From positions 1-64,000 of the forward strand of contig NZ_FRBR01000006.1 in the NCBI RefSeq assembly GCF_900142665.1: 64,000 nt of DNA, in the 5' to 3' direction. The stretch comes from Roseovarius pacificus (GTDB lineage Bacteria; Pseudomonadota; Alphaproteobacteria; Rhodobacterales; Rhodobacteraceae). The notes under the pieces were generated by a model, which was not told the origin of the DNA, ran no database searches, and saw only the letters and a list, made by a program, of their open reading frames with translations. Each line of letters begins with the position of its first letter. The first letter of the stretch is position 1. Shown here piece after piece: positions 8,665 to 16,585 of this stretch. Both the position numbers and the translations under genes were made by a program.

Positions 8665-9444
8665 ATGACAGATGACCCATTTGATGACGATAAGGTGTTC
8701 AAGGCCCTGGGCGACCCCGCGCGCAGGCGGCTGCTGGACCGGCTGCACCGGAAGAACGGCCAGACCCTGACCGGGCTTTGCGCATCCATGGACATGACGC
8801 GCCAGTCCGTGACCCAGCATCTTGGCCTGCTCGAAGACGCCAACCTGATCAGCACCGCGCGCCAGGGACGGGAAAAACTTCATTACATCAACCCGGTCCC
8901 GCTGCACGATGTCTATGAAAGATGGGTTCGCAAGTTCGAGACGGATCGTCTCGCACTGCTGCATGACCTGAAACACCATCTCGAAAGGAAAGAGGACATG
9001 ACCGACAAGTCAGCAAGCTTCGTCTATGTGACCTATATCCGCACGACTCCCGAAAAGGTTTACGAAGCGATCACCACACCCGAAATCGCCCGTCGCTACT
9101 GGGGCCATGAAAATGTCTCTGACTGGACGCCCGGAGCGAAATGGGAACATATTCGCGCCAACGACGAAAGGCCGGTCGAACTCGTCGGCAAGGTCGTTGA
9201 GACCGAGCCACCCCACCGCCTGATCATCACATGGTCCGCCGCATCCAAGGCGGACGACCCGGATGAGGAAAGCCGCGTCACCTTCGATATCGAAGAGCAC
9301 GAGAACGGCATGGTCAAACTCACCGTCACGCACGATCAACTCCAGCCGGGCAGCAGCATGGCAAAGGGGATCGGCAAGGGATGGCCGCTGGTTCTGTCCA
9401 GCATGAAATCCTACCTCGAAACCGGAACGGGCATGGACCTTTGA
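8665..9444 (+). CDS. ArsR-type HTH repressor fused to an SRPBCC (Aha1-like) domain
   Basis: 259 residues. Residues about 8-90 are an ArsR winged helix (VFKALGDPARRRLLDRL, TLTGLCASMDMTRQSVTQHLGLLEDANLIS), and residues about 115-259 are an SRPBCC/AHSA1 ligand-binding fold (YVTYIRTTPEKVYEAITTPEIARRYW). Such fusions occur as single-polypeptide regulators or arise where the two genes are usually separate and adjacent. No Cys pair for metal sensing is evident in the HTH part, so a small organic ligand held by the SRPBCC cavity is the likelier signal (inference). The ATG lies at the predicted transcript start, so the mRNA has no leader or ribosome site. Confidence 0.88.
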   Translation: MTDDPFDDDKVFKALGDPARRRLLDRLHRKNGQTLTGLCASMDMTRQSVTQHLGLLEDANLISTARQGREKLHYINPVPLHDVYERWVRKFETDRLALLHDLKHHLERKEDMTDKSASFVYVTYIRTTPEKVYEAITTPEIARRYWGHENVSDWTPGAKWEHIRANDERPVELVGKVVETEPPHRLIITWSAASKADDPDEESRVTFDIEEHENGMVKLTVTHDQLQPGSSMAKGIGKGWPLVLSSMKSYLETGTGMDL

Positions 9445-9588
9445 ACCCCACCTTGCCGACCGGGCAAGGAAACCGCCATGAGCCTGAGGTTCGAGCAGTT
9501 CGTACCGGCAGTCGCCACCAAGGCGAGTCCGCACAGAACATATGGCGCCGACCCGCACGTGACCGTCCGCTCAGCGCCGCTCATGGCA

Positions 9589-10596
9589 TCACGCAGCCAC
9601 ACCCCGATCGCGTAATTCCGTCAACACATCGGCAGCGATCCCGAACGAGCGGACCCGCGCGCTGTGGTCGTGGATCATGCCCGTGATCATCAATTCATCT
9701 GGCCGGAACGTGTCGATCAGCGTGCCGAGTTGCTCCCTCACGGTCGCGGCCGATCCGGTGGCAGAGCATGACAAGGCCTGCCGCACCTGCTCCATGACCG
9801 GCGCGGGAATTTCCTCATCGACGTCATGGGTCGGGTAAGGCAATTTTCCGGGCCGTCCCGTTCTCAGCCGCGCGAAGGCAAGCAGTTGCGAGGAGCGCAG
9901 GAATTCCGCCTCGGCATCGCTGTCCGCCGCACAGACCCCGGCGGCCATCATGACATAGGGTTCTTCCAAGTGCTCCGATGGCTGGAAGCTGCGGCGGTAG
10001 ACCTCCAGCGCCTGCTCCAGCATCGCCGGAGCGAAATGCGAGGCAAAGGCATAGGGCAGGCCCAGATACGCCGCCAGTTGCGCGCCATGGAGGCTGGACC
10101 CGAGAATCCAGACCGGGACATGGGTGCCGGTTCCGGGAATGGCGCGCACAGGCGACGTGCCGGTGTCATCGCCGAGATAGCCGATCAGTTCCTGCACGTC
10201 CTGCGGAAAGCTGTCTTCGGGCGCCATGTGACGGCGCAGCGCCCGTGCGGTGGCCATATCGGTGCCGGGCGCGCGGCCCAGCCCCAGGTCGATCCGTCCC
10301 GGATACAGCGTTGCAAGGGTGCCGAACTGTTCCGCAATGACAAGCGGCGCGTGGTTGGGCAGCATGATGCCCCCGGCCCCGATCCGCATGGTTTCGGTCG
10401 CACCGGCCACATGGCCGATCAGCACGGCGGTAGCCGCACTGGCGATCCCCGGCATGTTGTGATGCTCGGCCATCCAATAGCGATGATACCCCGCCCGCTC
10501 GGCGGCTTGGGCTAGATCGACGGTTCCCGCCAGGGCATCGGCGGCGGTTTTCCCCTCGGGAACAGGGGACAGATCGAGAAGTGAAAAATGCTGCAT
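9589..10596 (-). CDS. Luciferase-like monooxygenase, MsnO8/YhbW type
   Basis: 335 residues. The start [12 protein letters not shown] and the run [25 protein letters not shown], then IRIG-like [22 protein letters not shown], are the pattern of the MsnO8 family of flavin-dependent oxidoreductases. Start ATG 10596 has GGAGG 5 bases upstream; the longer frame to 10752 adds a non-family segment. It is a second, unrelated branch of the luciferase superfamily from the DszA-like enzyme at 2506. It has no operon partner, and its substrate is unknown. Confidence 0.85.
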   Translation of the reverse strand: MQHFSLLDLSPVPEGKTAADALAGTVDLAQAAERAGYHRYWMAEHHNMPGIASAATAVLIGHVAGATETMRIGAGGIMLPNHAPLVIAEQFGTLATLYPGRIDLGLGRAPGTDMATARALRRHMAPEDSFPQDVQELIGYLGDDTGTSPVRAIPGTGTHVPVWILGSSLHGAQLAAYLGLPYAFASHFAPAMLEQALEVYRRSFQPSEHLEEPYVMMAAGVCAADSDAEAEFLRSSQLLAFARLRTGRPGKLPYPTHDVDEEIPAPVMEQVRQALSCSATGSAATVREQLGTLIDTFRPDELMITGMIHDHSARVRSFGIAADVLTELRDRGVAA

Positions 10597-10948
10597 TACG
10601 GCCTCCGTTGGAACACAGCTAGGCACCACGGACGGCCAGGCCAAGGTTGTATCGGATTTTTCAATGGCCTGGTATTGGCGAGTCCGGGCCATCCGAGGTT
10701 TTGGATGTTGTTTGTCTCTGCACGCTGCGAGCCTTTTTGACGTAGCAAGCAAAGAACAGTAACACTCCGCCGTTCCCCATCAGGCCGTCGCTATAGAAAC
10801 GTCAGCTAGGGCACTTGCTGTTGAGCGACAAATGAACAGGGAGCCACAATGATAAAGAACCTTATCAATATACAAAGCTCACCAGATTTATTAACCGGCA
10901 ACAGGCCAGTTCGCCACTCTGACCCAAATGGCCGGGCGGCGAACGCAG
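10597..10948. other. Intergenic stretch between luciferase-like and methyltransferase genes
   Basis: About 350 bases with lower GC than the flanks around 10840-10900. The only candidate gene is a 36-codon frame from ATG 10849 (with GGGAG 5-6 bases upstream) to the TGA at 10957-10959, which overlaps the end of the methyltransferase gene. It matches no family I know and may be a decayed gene start. No repeats or strong hairpins seen. Confidence 0.35.
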
Positions 10949-11680
10949 TTATCTCCTGAACGCCGAAACCAGCAGCATCATGGGGCGCTCCAATTCTTCG
11001 GCGAGTTCCGGCATGGCTTGGATCTGCTCGGGCGTTGGTGCGAATTCCTCGATCCGGCGCAAGGTGAAGCCCGCACCGACCAGGGTGTTGAGCGTGGTCG
11101 CCAATGTCCGGTGATGTTTCAACACGCCCTTGACGAACCAATCGGTGCGGCGTTCGCCCTCCCTCGAATAGCCGTTGACGGGCCATGTCTTGCGCCCGTC
11201 CTCGTCCTGGGTCCAGTGCGGGTGGGCGGCGGCCATGAAGATCGGATGTTCGATGGTGAAAACCAGGTCTCCGCCCGGCGCCAGCGCTCTGTGGATCATA
11301 CGGATCAGCCGCCCGAAATCCGCGACATAGTGGAAGGTCAGCGCGCTGTAGACCAGATCGAAGGTGGCTTCCGGTAGATCAAGCGTGTCCAGATCGGCGA
11401 TGCGGTAGGTGATGGCAGCATCTCGGGTATCCGCCTGCGCCCGGTCGATCATGTTCTGTGACAGATCAAGCCCCAGAACCGTTTCCGCCCCCTGTTCACG
11501 GAACCAGCGGGATGCCCAGCCGAAGCCGCAACCCAGATCAACCACGCGCTTGCCCGTCATATCAGGCAACAGGGCGCGGATGGCGGGCCATTCGGGTGCA
11601 CCGTCCAGACCTTGCACTTGCCGGGGAAGCTGGCTGTAGCCTGCGAAGAAATCGGGATTGTCGTAGATATTCTGTGTCAT
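10949..11680 (-). CDS. Class I SAM-dependent methyltransferase
   Basis: 243 residues, Methyltransf_11/25 fold. SAM-binding motif I is RVVDLGCGFGWASRWF near residues 45-60, followed by the acidic ribose ligand in VLGLDLSQNMIDRA and motif IV in FDLVYSALTFHYV. Start at 11680 matches the family start (TQNIYDNPDFFAGYSQLPRQ) though its ribosome site is weak (GAAAG); an upstream extension to 11761 is not conserved-looking. Similar small-molecule methyltransferases are often linked to biotin or ubiquinone-type names, but the acceptor cannot be told. Confidence 0.82.
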   Translation of the reverse strand: MTQNIYDNPDFFAGYSQLPRQVQGLDGAPEWPAIRALLPDMTGKRVVDLGCGFGWASRWFREQGAETVLGLDLSQNMIDRAQADTRDAAITYRIADLDTLDLPEATFDLVYSALTFHYVADFGRLIRMIHRALAPGGDLVFTIEHPIFMAAAHPHWTQDEDGRKTWPVNGYSREGERRTDWFVKGVLKHHRTLATTLNTLVGAGFTLRRIEEFAPTPEQIQAMPELAEELERPMMLLVSAFRR

Positions 11681-11779
11681 GGTTACTTTCAGCGAAAAAA
11701 GTCGAGCTATCGAAGTCCTGTTTCGATGACGTGGCCCTATGTGTCCATAGCTCGATAACATTATCCTTCTTCGCCTGCT

Positions 11780-12433
11780 CTACGCGCGTTCGTGCATCCG
11801 CATGAACCGATATCCCAATTCCGGCCCACCCTTGCCGCCATAGGCAAGGACCGAGACCGCCAGCCCGAACGGCTCCATGTAGCGGGCGGTCCGCAGGTCC
11901 CCGAGATCAACCGGGTTGAATCCGCTGTCGCGGATCAATCCGGCCGCGGTGACCTTGGCCTGTGCATCGTCCCCGGCATAGATCAGGTCGGGTCTCTGCC
12001 AGTCGCTGCTGCGCCGCTCGAAGACCGGGAACAGGATTTCGCCGGGCACCGTGTTGTAGGCAGCCACCACCTTGGCGCCGGGCAGCTTTTCCGTCAGCGC
12101 CTCGGGGCCGGAGGAGGTATGGCCGATGACCAGATGGCTGTCATCCGCGCTCATCGCCAGCGAACAGGTCAGCACCACCTTGCCCGAAAGATCGCCCGCC
12201 TGCGCCAGCACGTCGTCCACCCGTGTCCAGTGGACGGCGAGCAGCACGACGTCCGCGTCCCGCACCGCTTCCTCCGGGTTGCCCGCGCGGGCGCCGTTCC
12301 CGGCCTCGCGCGCAAGTTCGTCCAGCTTGGCCTGCGTGCGGGCATAGCTGAACACCACCTCATGGCCCGCCTGGGCGTAGATCTTGCCCAACCGGCCGCC
12401 CATCAATCCCGATCCGAGTATGCCGATACGCAT
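11780..12433 (-). CDS. NADPH-dependent F420 reductase-type dinucleotide-binding protein (copy 1)
   Basis: 217 residues. The N terminus RIGILGSGLMGGRLGKIYAQ is a Rossmann fold of the F420:NADP oxidoreductase-like (PF03807) type, and the rest follows the same fold (DADVVLLAVHWTRVDDVLAQAG, VVAAYNTVPGEI). The organism need not make F420; many such proteins simply bind NADP. A clear paralogue lies at 33039-33683 with the same length and motif order. It is downstream of two hydrolase genes on the - strand, separated by a hairpin (12470-12492). Confidence 0.8.
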   Translation of the reverse strand: MRIGILGSGLMGGRLGKIYAQAGHEVVFSYARTQAKLDELAREAGNGARAGNPEEAVRDADVVLLAVHWTRVDDVLAQAGDLSGKVVLTCSLAMSADDSHLVIGHTSSGPEALTEKLPGAKVVAAYNTVPGEILFPVFERRSSDWQRPDLIYAGDDAQAKVTAAGLIRDSGFNPVDLGDLRTARYMEPFGLAVSVLAYGGKGGPELGYRFMRMHERA

Positions 12434-12469
12434 GGGTTCCCTCCGTCAAATTGCAAAGATCAGAAGCGA

Positions 12470-12492
12470 TCCGGGCCGACTGGCGGCCCGGA
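12470..12492 (-). terminator. Intercistronic hairpin
   Basis: TCCGGGCC (12470-12477) and GGCCCGGA (12485-12492) form a perfect 8-bp stem with a 7-base loop between the hydrolase stop and the reductase start. It lacks a T-run on either side, so it may act in mRNA stability rather than termination. Confidence 0.45.
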
Positions 12493-12512
12493 CGCCCTTT
12501 CATGGTCGGTTC

Positions 12513-13445
12513 TCAGGCAAGATGGTCCTTCAGGAACGGCACCACCCTGTCGAGGGCCAGCTCGACCGGCTCGTCCTTGTCGTAGAGGTCGTAATGCGAC
12601 CAGTCCTCCAGCGAGACCAGTTGCCGGTCCTTCGAGGCCGTGGCCCGGCCATGAATCTCCAGCCCGTCGCGATAGGCGCCGAACGCGCCGACCTTCTGAC
12701 CGATCACCACCATCATGGGCTGCGTCATCAACGTCTCGGCGAAGTTGAATGCATCCCAGGCCAACGTCTTCTGGGCATGGCTGAACAGCATCCGCGTCGC
12801 CCCGCCCGGCTGCTGGCCGCGCGGCGTCTTGTAGTAATCCGTCGCCTCGAACACATCGCGCTCGGTCAGCCCGTTCGCGCGCGCGACCTCGGGGCAGGGC
12901 GGCAGCAGTTCGTTGACCTGCCCCTCACCGCCACGCGCCTCTGCCGTGCGCTGCGCCGCCATCGCGTCCAATGCGCCGCGCGGGTCGAAATTGCTGAAGC
13001 CTTCGCGGAACAGGCGGCCGATATTGACCGGCGTGATACCGACCACCGCCTTGATGCGTTTCTCGGTCAGCGCCGCGTTCAGGATATAGCCGCCACCGCC
13101 GCAGATCCCGATCCCGCCGATCCGGTCGGCATCGACATATGGCAGGGTTACCGCATAGTCGATGACATGGCTGATATCCTCGACCCGCTGCGCCGGGCTC
13201 TCGATCCAGCGGGGCGCGCCGCCGCTTTCACCCTGATAGCTGGCGTCGAAGGCGATCACGACAAAGCCCTGTTCGGCCAGAGCCTTGCCATAGACCGCGC
13301 TGGAGGTTTGTTCCTTGCAACTGCCGAAAGGATGGACGGCGATGATGGTCGGCCAGGTCTTGTTTTCGTCAAAACCGGGCGGCGTCAGGATCAGCGCAGC
13401 GATGTCCCAGGCCATGTCGGCATTGCGGAATGATACGGGTTTCAT
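12513..13445 (-). CDS. Alpha/beta hydrolase, dienelactone hydrolase-like with Cys nucleophile (copy 1)
   Basis: 310 residues. The nucleophile elbow reads GICGGGGY, placing Cys where most alpha/beta hydrolases have Ser; the acid region follows and the catalytic His is in DWSHYDLYD near the C terminus. HPFGSCKEQTS near residue 40 forms the oxyanion side. Start ATG 13445 follows GAGGAG. It is closely related to the next gene (13526-14446) and to the exported protein at 36443-37534, so three paralogues lie in this window. No signal peptide, so cytoplasmic. Confidence 0.82.
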   Translation of the reverse strand: MKPVSFRNADMAWDIAALILTPPGFDENKTWPTIIAVHPFGSCKEQTSSAVYGKALAEQGFVVIAFDASYQGESGGAPRWIESPAQRVEDISHVIDYAVTLPYVDADRIGGIGICGGGGYILNAALTEKRIKAVVGITPVNIGRLFREGFSNFDPRGALDAMAAQRTAEARGGEGQVNELLPPCPEVARANGLTERDVFEATDYYKTPRGQQPGGATRMLFSHAQKTLAWDAFNFAETLMTQPMMVVIGQKVGAFGAYRDGLEIHGRATASKDRQLVSLEDWSHYDLYDKDEPVELALDRVVPFLKDHLA

Positions 13446-13469
13446 ATCGGTCTCCTCGATACTCTGTGG

Positions 13470-13495
13470 GCATCCCGCCCGGACGGGCGGGATGC
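13470..13495 (-). terminator. Strong hairpin between the two hydrolase genes
   Basis: GCATCCCGCCC (13470-13480) pairs perfectly with GGGCGGGATGC (13485-13495) across a 4-base loop. It lies just after the stop of the upstream hydrolase (- strand). No T-run follows, so partial attenuation or 3' end protection is likelier than full termination. Confidence 0.55.
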
Positions 13496-13525
13496 ATTGG
13501 GGGGCGGTTTCCAGCAAGGCGCGGC

Positions 13526-14446
13526 TTACGCGGCCAGCTTGTCCTTGAAGAAGGGGCTGAGGACCGAGACCGCCTCGGCGACGTATGTCTCGCCGTCATA
13601 GAGCTCCATGTGATTGGCGCCCTCGACCACGTGCAGGGTCTTGTCGGCGCTGGCGGCCCGCGCGATCAGATCGTCGCTCATCCACTTGCTGCCCGCTTCA
13701 CTGCCCGCCACGGCCAGCAGCGGCTGGGTCAGGAAGGCTTCGGCCTTGTGATAGGCGTCGTAGGTGATGATCTGGTTCAGGCTGCGGGCCGTGGCGAAGC
13801 CCGGCGCGGTGGCGCATTCGGCGCGTGGTGTGTGGTAGTATTCCCAGGCCTGACGCAGTTCCTCGTTCGGGGCCTCTTCCTCTTTCATCGGGGCCAGCGG
13901 CATCGGCGCCTTCTCATCGCTGGCCGCATCCGCGGTGCGCGCGCCCGAGCCCATCTCGATCATCGGCAGCGCATCGGCGTCCTTGACGGTGTTTTCCCAG
14001 CCGTTGCGGAACATCTGGCCGATATTGACCGCGCTGACCGTGCCCACGGCCCTGATGCGATGGTCCTGGATCGCTGCATTCGCGGTGTAGCCGCCACCCG
14101 CGCAGATCCCCATCGCGCCGATCCGGTCGGCATCGACATAAGGCAACGTGGTCAGATAATCGAGTACGGCGCTGACATCTTCGGTCCGCACATGCGGGTT
14201 TTCGAGCTGGCGCGGCTCGCCCCCGGATTCACCCTGATACGAGGCATCATAGGCGATGGTGACGAAGCCTGCCTTGGCCAGTTCGCGCGCATAGGTGCCC
14301 GCCGTCTGCTCCTTAACGCCGCCGCCGGGATGCGAGACGATGATCGCCGGATATGTTTGGCCCTCGTCGAAGTCCTCGGGGAAGTTGATGACCGCCGACA
14401 TGGTGATGGTCGGGTTGTTGGTATTGGTAAAACTTATCTTGCCCAT
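13526..14446 (-). CDS. Alpha/beta hydrolase, dienelactone hydrolase-like with Cys nucleophile (copy 2)
   Basis: 306 residues. Shares with copy 1 the strings VTIAYDASYQGESGGEPR, TLPYVDADRIGAMGICAGGGY (Cys nucleophile) and ANHMELYDGE (His). The central lid is acidic and unlike copy 1. ATG 14446 follows AAGGAGA. Divergent from the LysR gene at 14568; the operator-like dyad at 14520-14538 is 74 bp before this ATG, so it is the probable target of that regulator. Confidence 0.83.
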   Translation of the reverse strand: MGKISFTNTNNPTITMSAVINFPEDFDEGQTYPAIIVSHPGGGVKEQTAGTYARELAKAGFVTIAYDASYQGESGGEPRQLENPHVRTEDVSAVLDYLTTLPYVDADRIGAMGICAGGGYTANAAIQDHRIRAVGTVSAVNIGQMFRNGWENTVKDADALPMIEMGSGARTADAASDEKAPMPLAPMKEEEAPNEELRQAWEYYHTPRAECATAPGFATARSLNQIITYDAYHKAEAFLTQPLLAVAGSEAGSKWMSDDLIARAASADKTLHVVEGANHMELYDGETYVAEAVSVLSPFFKDKLAA

Positions 14447-14519
14447 GGTCGTTCTCCTTGGTTTGCCGATGCGGCCGCAGGGGCCTGCGGTTCGACTTGG
14501 AAGATACGGCGCGGGCGGC

Positions 14520-14538
14520 TATCATTCTATGGATGATA
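14520..14538. promoter_or_regulatory. Candidate LysR operator TATCAT-N7-ATGATA
   Basis: A perfect 6-bp inverted repeat with a 7-base spacer lies between the divergent hydrolase (ATG 14446, 74 bp away) and lysR-type gene (ATG 14568, 30 bp away). Spacing and position copy those of the TCATGA-N7-TCATGA sites at 32-37.7 kb, although the half-site differs. Regulator binding is inferred. Confidence 0.6.
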
Positions 14539-14567
14539 AATTCTTGCGCTTATAAGCAGGCAGCTTA

Positions 14568-15482
14568 ATGAACCGGGAAGACATGGCAGACCTGACGGCC
14601 TTCGTGGCCGTGGCGGAGGAGCGCAACTTCACCCGTGCCGCCACCAGGATCGGGGTGTCACAATCGGCGCTCAGCCAGATCGTGCGGCGGCTGGAAGAGC
14701 GTCTGGGTGTTCGTCTGCTCGACCGCACCACCCGCAGCGTCGCGCCGACCCCTGCCGGAGAGCGGCTGGTCGAGCGTATGGCACCCATGCTGCGCGAGCT
14801 CGACGAAAGCCTGACCGAACTGGGCGAGTTCCGCGACAAGCCCGCGGGCACCATCCGCATCACCTCGGTCGAACACGCCGCGCGGAAATACATCCGCCCC
14901 GCGCTGACGCAGCTTCTGGAGGATAATCCCGACATCACCGTCGAGATCATCATCGACTACGGGCTGTCGGATGTGGTCTCTGATCGCTTCGACGCCGGGG
15001 TTCGGCTGGGCGAGCATGTGGCGAAGGACATGATCGGGGTGCGGATTTCGCCCGAGATCCAGATGGCCATTGTTGGGGCACCGGACTATTTCCGGCGGCA
15101 TCCGGCCCCGGCCGAGCCGCGTGGGCTGGTCGATCACCGCTGCATCAACCTGCGACTACCAACGTCGGATACCTTGAACGCTTGGCGGCTGTTGGAAAAC
15201 GGCGAGGAGATCAGGATACGCAGCGACGGGCCGCTGATCTTCAATTCCATCGAGCTGATCATCGACGCCGCGCTCGATGGAACCGGCCTGGCCTATCTGC
15301 CGCTCGACCAGGTCGTACCGCATCTGGAGGCAGGGCGTCTGACCCGCATCTTCGCCGAGCAGACCCCGCCACTGCCGCCCTATCACCTCTACTATCCCAA
15401 CCGGCGTCATAGTGCACCGGCCTTCCGGCTGTTCGTCGATGCGCTGCGGCGTCAGGTCAGGCGGCTGTCAATAACAGGCTGA
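14568..15482 (+). CDS. LysR-family transcriptional regulator (copy 1)
   Basis: 304 residues. N-terminal winged helix (MADLTAFVAVAEERNFTRAA, then VSQSALSQIVRRLEERLGVRLLDRTTRSVAPT) followed by the periplasmic-binding-like effector domain ending PPYHLYYPNRRHSAPAFRLF. This belongs to the YafC/DmlR-like branch, as does the second LysR in the window (34590-35486), which shares the same YYP.R C-terminal pattern. Divergent transcription from a hydrolase gene suggests local control. Confidence 0.88.
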   Translation: MNREDMADLTAFVAVAEERNFTRAATRIGVSQSALSQIVRRLEERLGVRLLDRTTRSVAPTPAGERLVERMAPMLRELDESLTELGEFRDKPAGTIRITSVEHAARKYIRPALTQLLEDNPDITVEIIIDYGLSDVVSDRFDAGVRLGEHVAKDMIGVRISPEIQMAIVGAPDYFRRHPAPAEPRGLVDHRCINLRLPTSDTLNAWRLLENGEEIRIRSDGPLIFNSIELIIDAALDGTGLAYLPLDQVVPHLEAGRLTRIFAEQTPPLPPYHLYYPNRRHSAPAFRLFVDALRRQVRRLSITG

Positions 15483-15562
15483 AGCCTGCCGATGGTGCGG
15501 GCGGTGCATTTGTCGCCCGCCTCCGCCGATGGCACAAGAGATGCAAACGAAGGAATTGAACC

Positions 15563-15853
15563 ATGAGAACCAACCTGAAAACATCCATCCTCGCGATCTG
15601 TACTGCCGGTGCCCTCACTGGCTGCGTCACCGACGAAAACAACACGGAGCAAGGCATGTGCAATCCCGAAAGCATCGAAAAGCTAATTGGGCTCGTCAAC
15701 CCTACTGACCAGCAGATTATGGAGATCACAGGTGCCACCGCCGTGCGCCGCGCGAACGAAGGTCAGCCGATGACCATGGAGCTGCTTCCCTATCGCGCCA
15801 CCGTCATCATGGACGCGGAGAGCGGCGAGGTCACGCAGGCGAATTGCAGCTAG
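15563..15853 (+). CDS. I78-type peptidase inhibitor lipoprotein
   Basis: 96 residues with a lipoprotein signal peptide: basic start, hydrophobic core and lipobox LTGC (Cys about residue 21). The mature part has Cys near its start, the ITGATAVRRANEGQPMTMEL motif and C-terminal DAESGEVTQANCS, matching the I78 (Aspergillus elastase inhibitor-like) family in which a Cys pair frames the inhibitory loop. Probably anchored in the outer or inner membrane, guarding against subtilisin-like proteases. AAGGA precedes the ATG. Confidence 0.78.
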   Translation: MRTNLKTSILAICTAGALTGCVTDENNTEQGMCNPESIEKLIGLVNPTDQQIMEITGATAVRRANEGQPMTMELLPYRATVIMDAESGEVTQANCS

Positions 15854-15892
15854 GCGCCGTGTTCCGGAAACAATGTTGAGAATGGCTTACCG

Positions 15893-16387
15893 ATGACAAT
15901 ACGGGATGAAGCCCCGGGCGACGAAGCCGCAATCCGTGCATTGACGGAGGCGGCCTTCGCGCCGGTTGAGATGAGCGACGGCAGCGAAGCGCAGATCGTC
16001 GATGGGCTTCGCCTGAATGGCGATCTCACCGTGTCGCTTGTCGCCGTCGAGGACGACCAGATTGTCGGCCACGTCGCTTTCTCTCCGGTGACCGTATCGA
16101 ATTCGGATGGGCGATGGTTCGGCCTCGGGCCGATCTCGGTGCATCCGGACCGCCAGCGATCGGGCATTGGGCGGCAGTTGATTGAGGAAGGTCTGGAACG
16201 GCTACGGTCCCTCGACGCCGTCGGCTGCGTTCTTCTGGGTGACCCCGCCTACTACGGGCGCTTCGGTTTCACCTCGTCTGGCGATCTCACATATGGCAAT
16301 GTCCCGACACAATACGTGCAGGCACTCTCCTTTGGCGGTAGAGATGTCAAAGGCGAAATCCGGTATAGTTCCACCTTTGGGAGCTAG
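15893..16387 (+). CDS. GNAT-family N-acetyltransferase (YhbS-like)
   Basis: 164 residues. Acetyl-CoA-binding motif A is LGPISVHPDRQRSGIGRQLI near residues 80-100, followed by VLLGDPAYYGRFGF, the typical YhbS sequence. Starts 39 bases after the I78 lipoprotein stop, so the two may be cotranscribed. Acceptor unknown. Confidence 0.85.
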   Translation: MTIRDEAPGDEAAIRALTEAAFAPVEMSDGSEAQIVDGLRLNGDLTVSLVAVEDDQIVGHVAFSPVTVSNSDGRWFGLGPISVHPDRQRSGIGRQLIEEGLERLRSLDAVGCVLLGDPAYYGRFGFTSSGDLTYGNVPTQYVQALSFGGRDVKGEIRYSSTFGS

Positions 16388-16585
16388 GTGTCTCAGGCTG
16401 TATTTCTGGAAGCTCAGCCGAGATTGTCTCAATTCATGGGCGGGCAGTCGGTCGAATGCCAGAAGGTTTCATGCGTCTTGGCTCGATCCTTTGCCCTCGC
16501 TTTTGCCAGAGAGGTGCTGTCCACCGCCCCGATCGCGCAGAAAAATCTCAGCACCCACAGCAGGATCGAATACATCCCGGCTCTC

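Noticed and set aside
8456-8668. 70-codon frame in the ArsR promoter region
   Set aside because: Runs over the promoter and operator and has no recognisable features.
9478-9615. 46-codon frame after the ArsR-SRPBCC gene
   Set aside because: Has an AAGGA before its ATG but overlaps the end of the luciferase-like gene and resembles nothing; left uncalled.
12384-14536. Two overlapping + strand frames opposite the hydrolase genes
   Set aside because: Both are shadows; the - strand frames have nucleophile elbows, His motifs and ribosome sites.
16388-16585. Gap between GNAT and MFS genes checked for an IS remnant
   Set aside because: No inverted ends or transposase-like translation seen.
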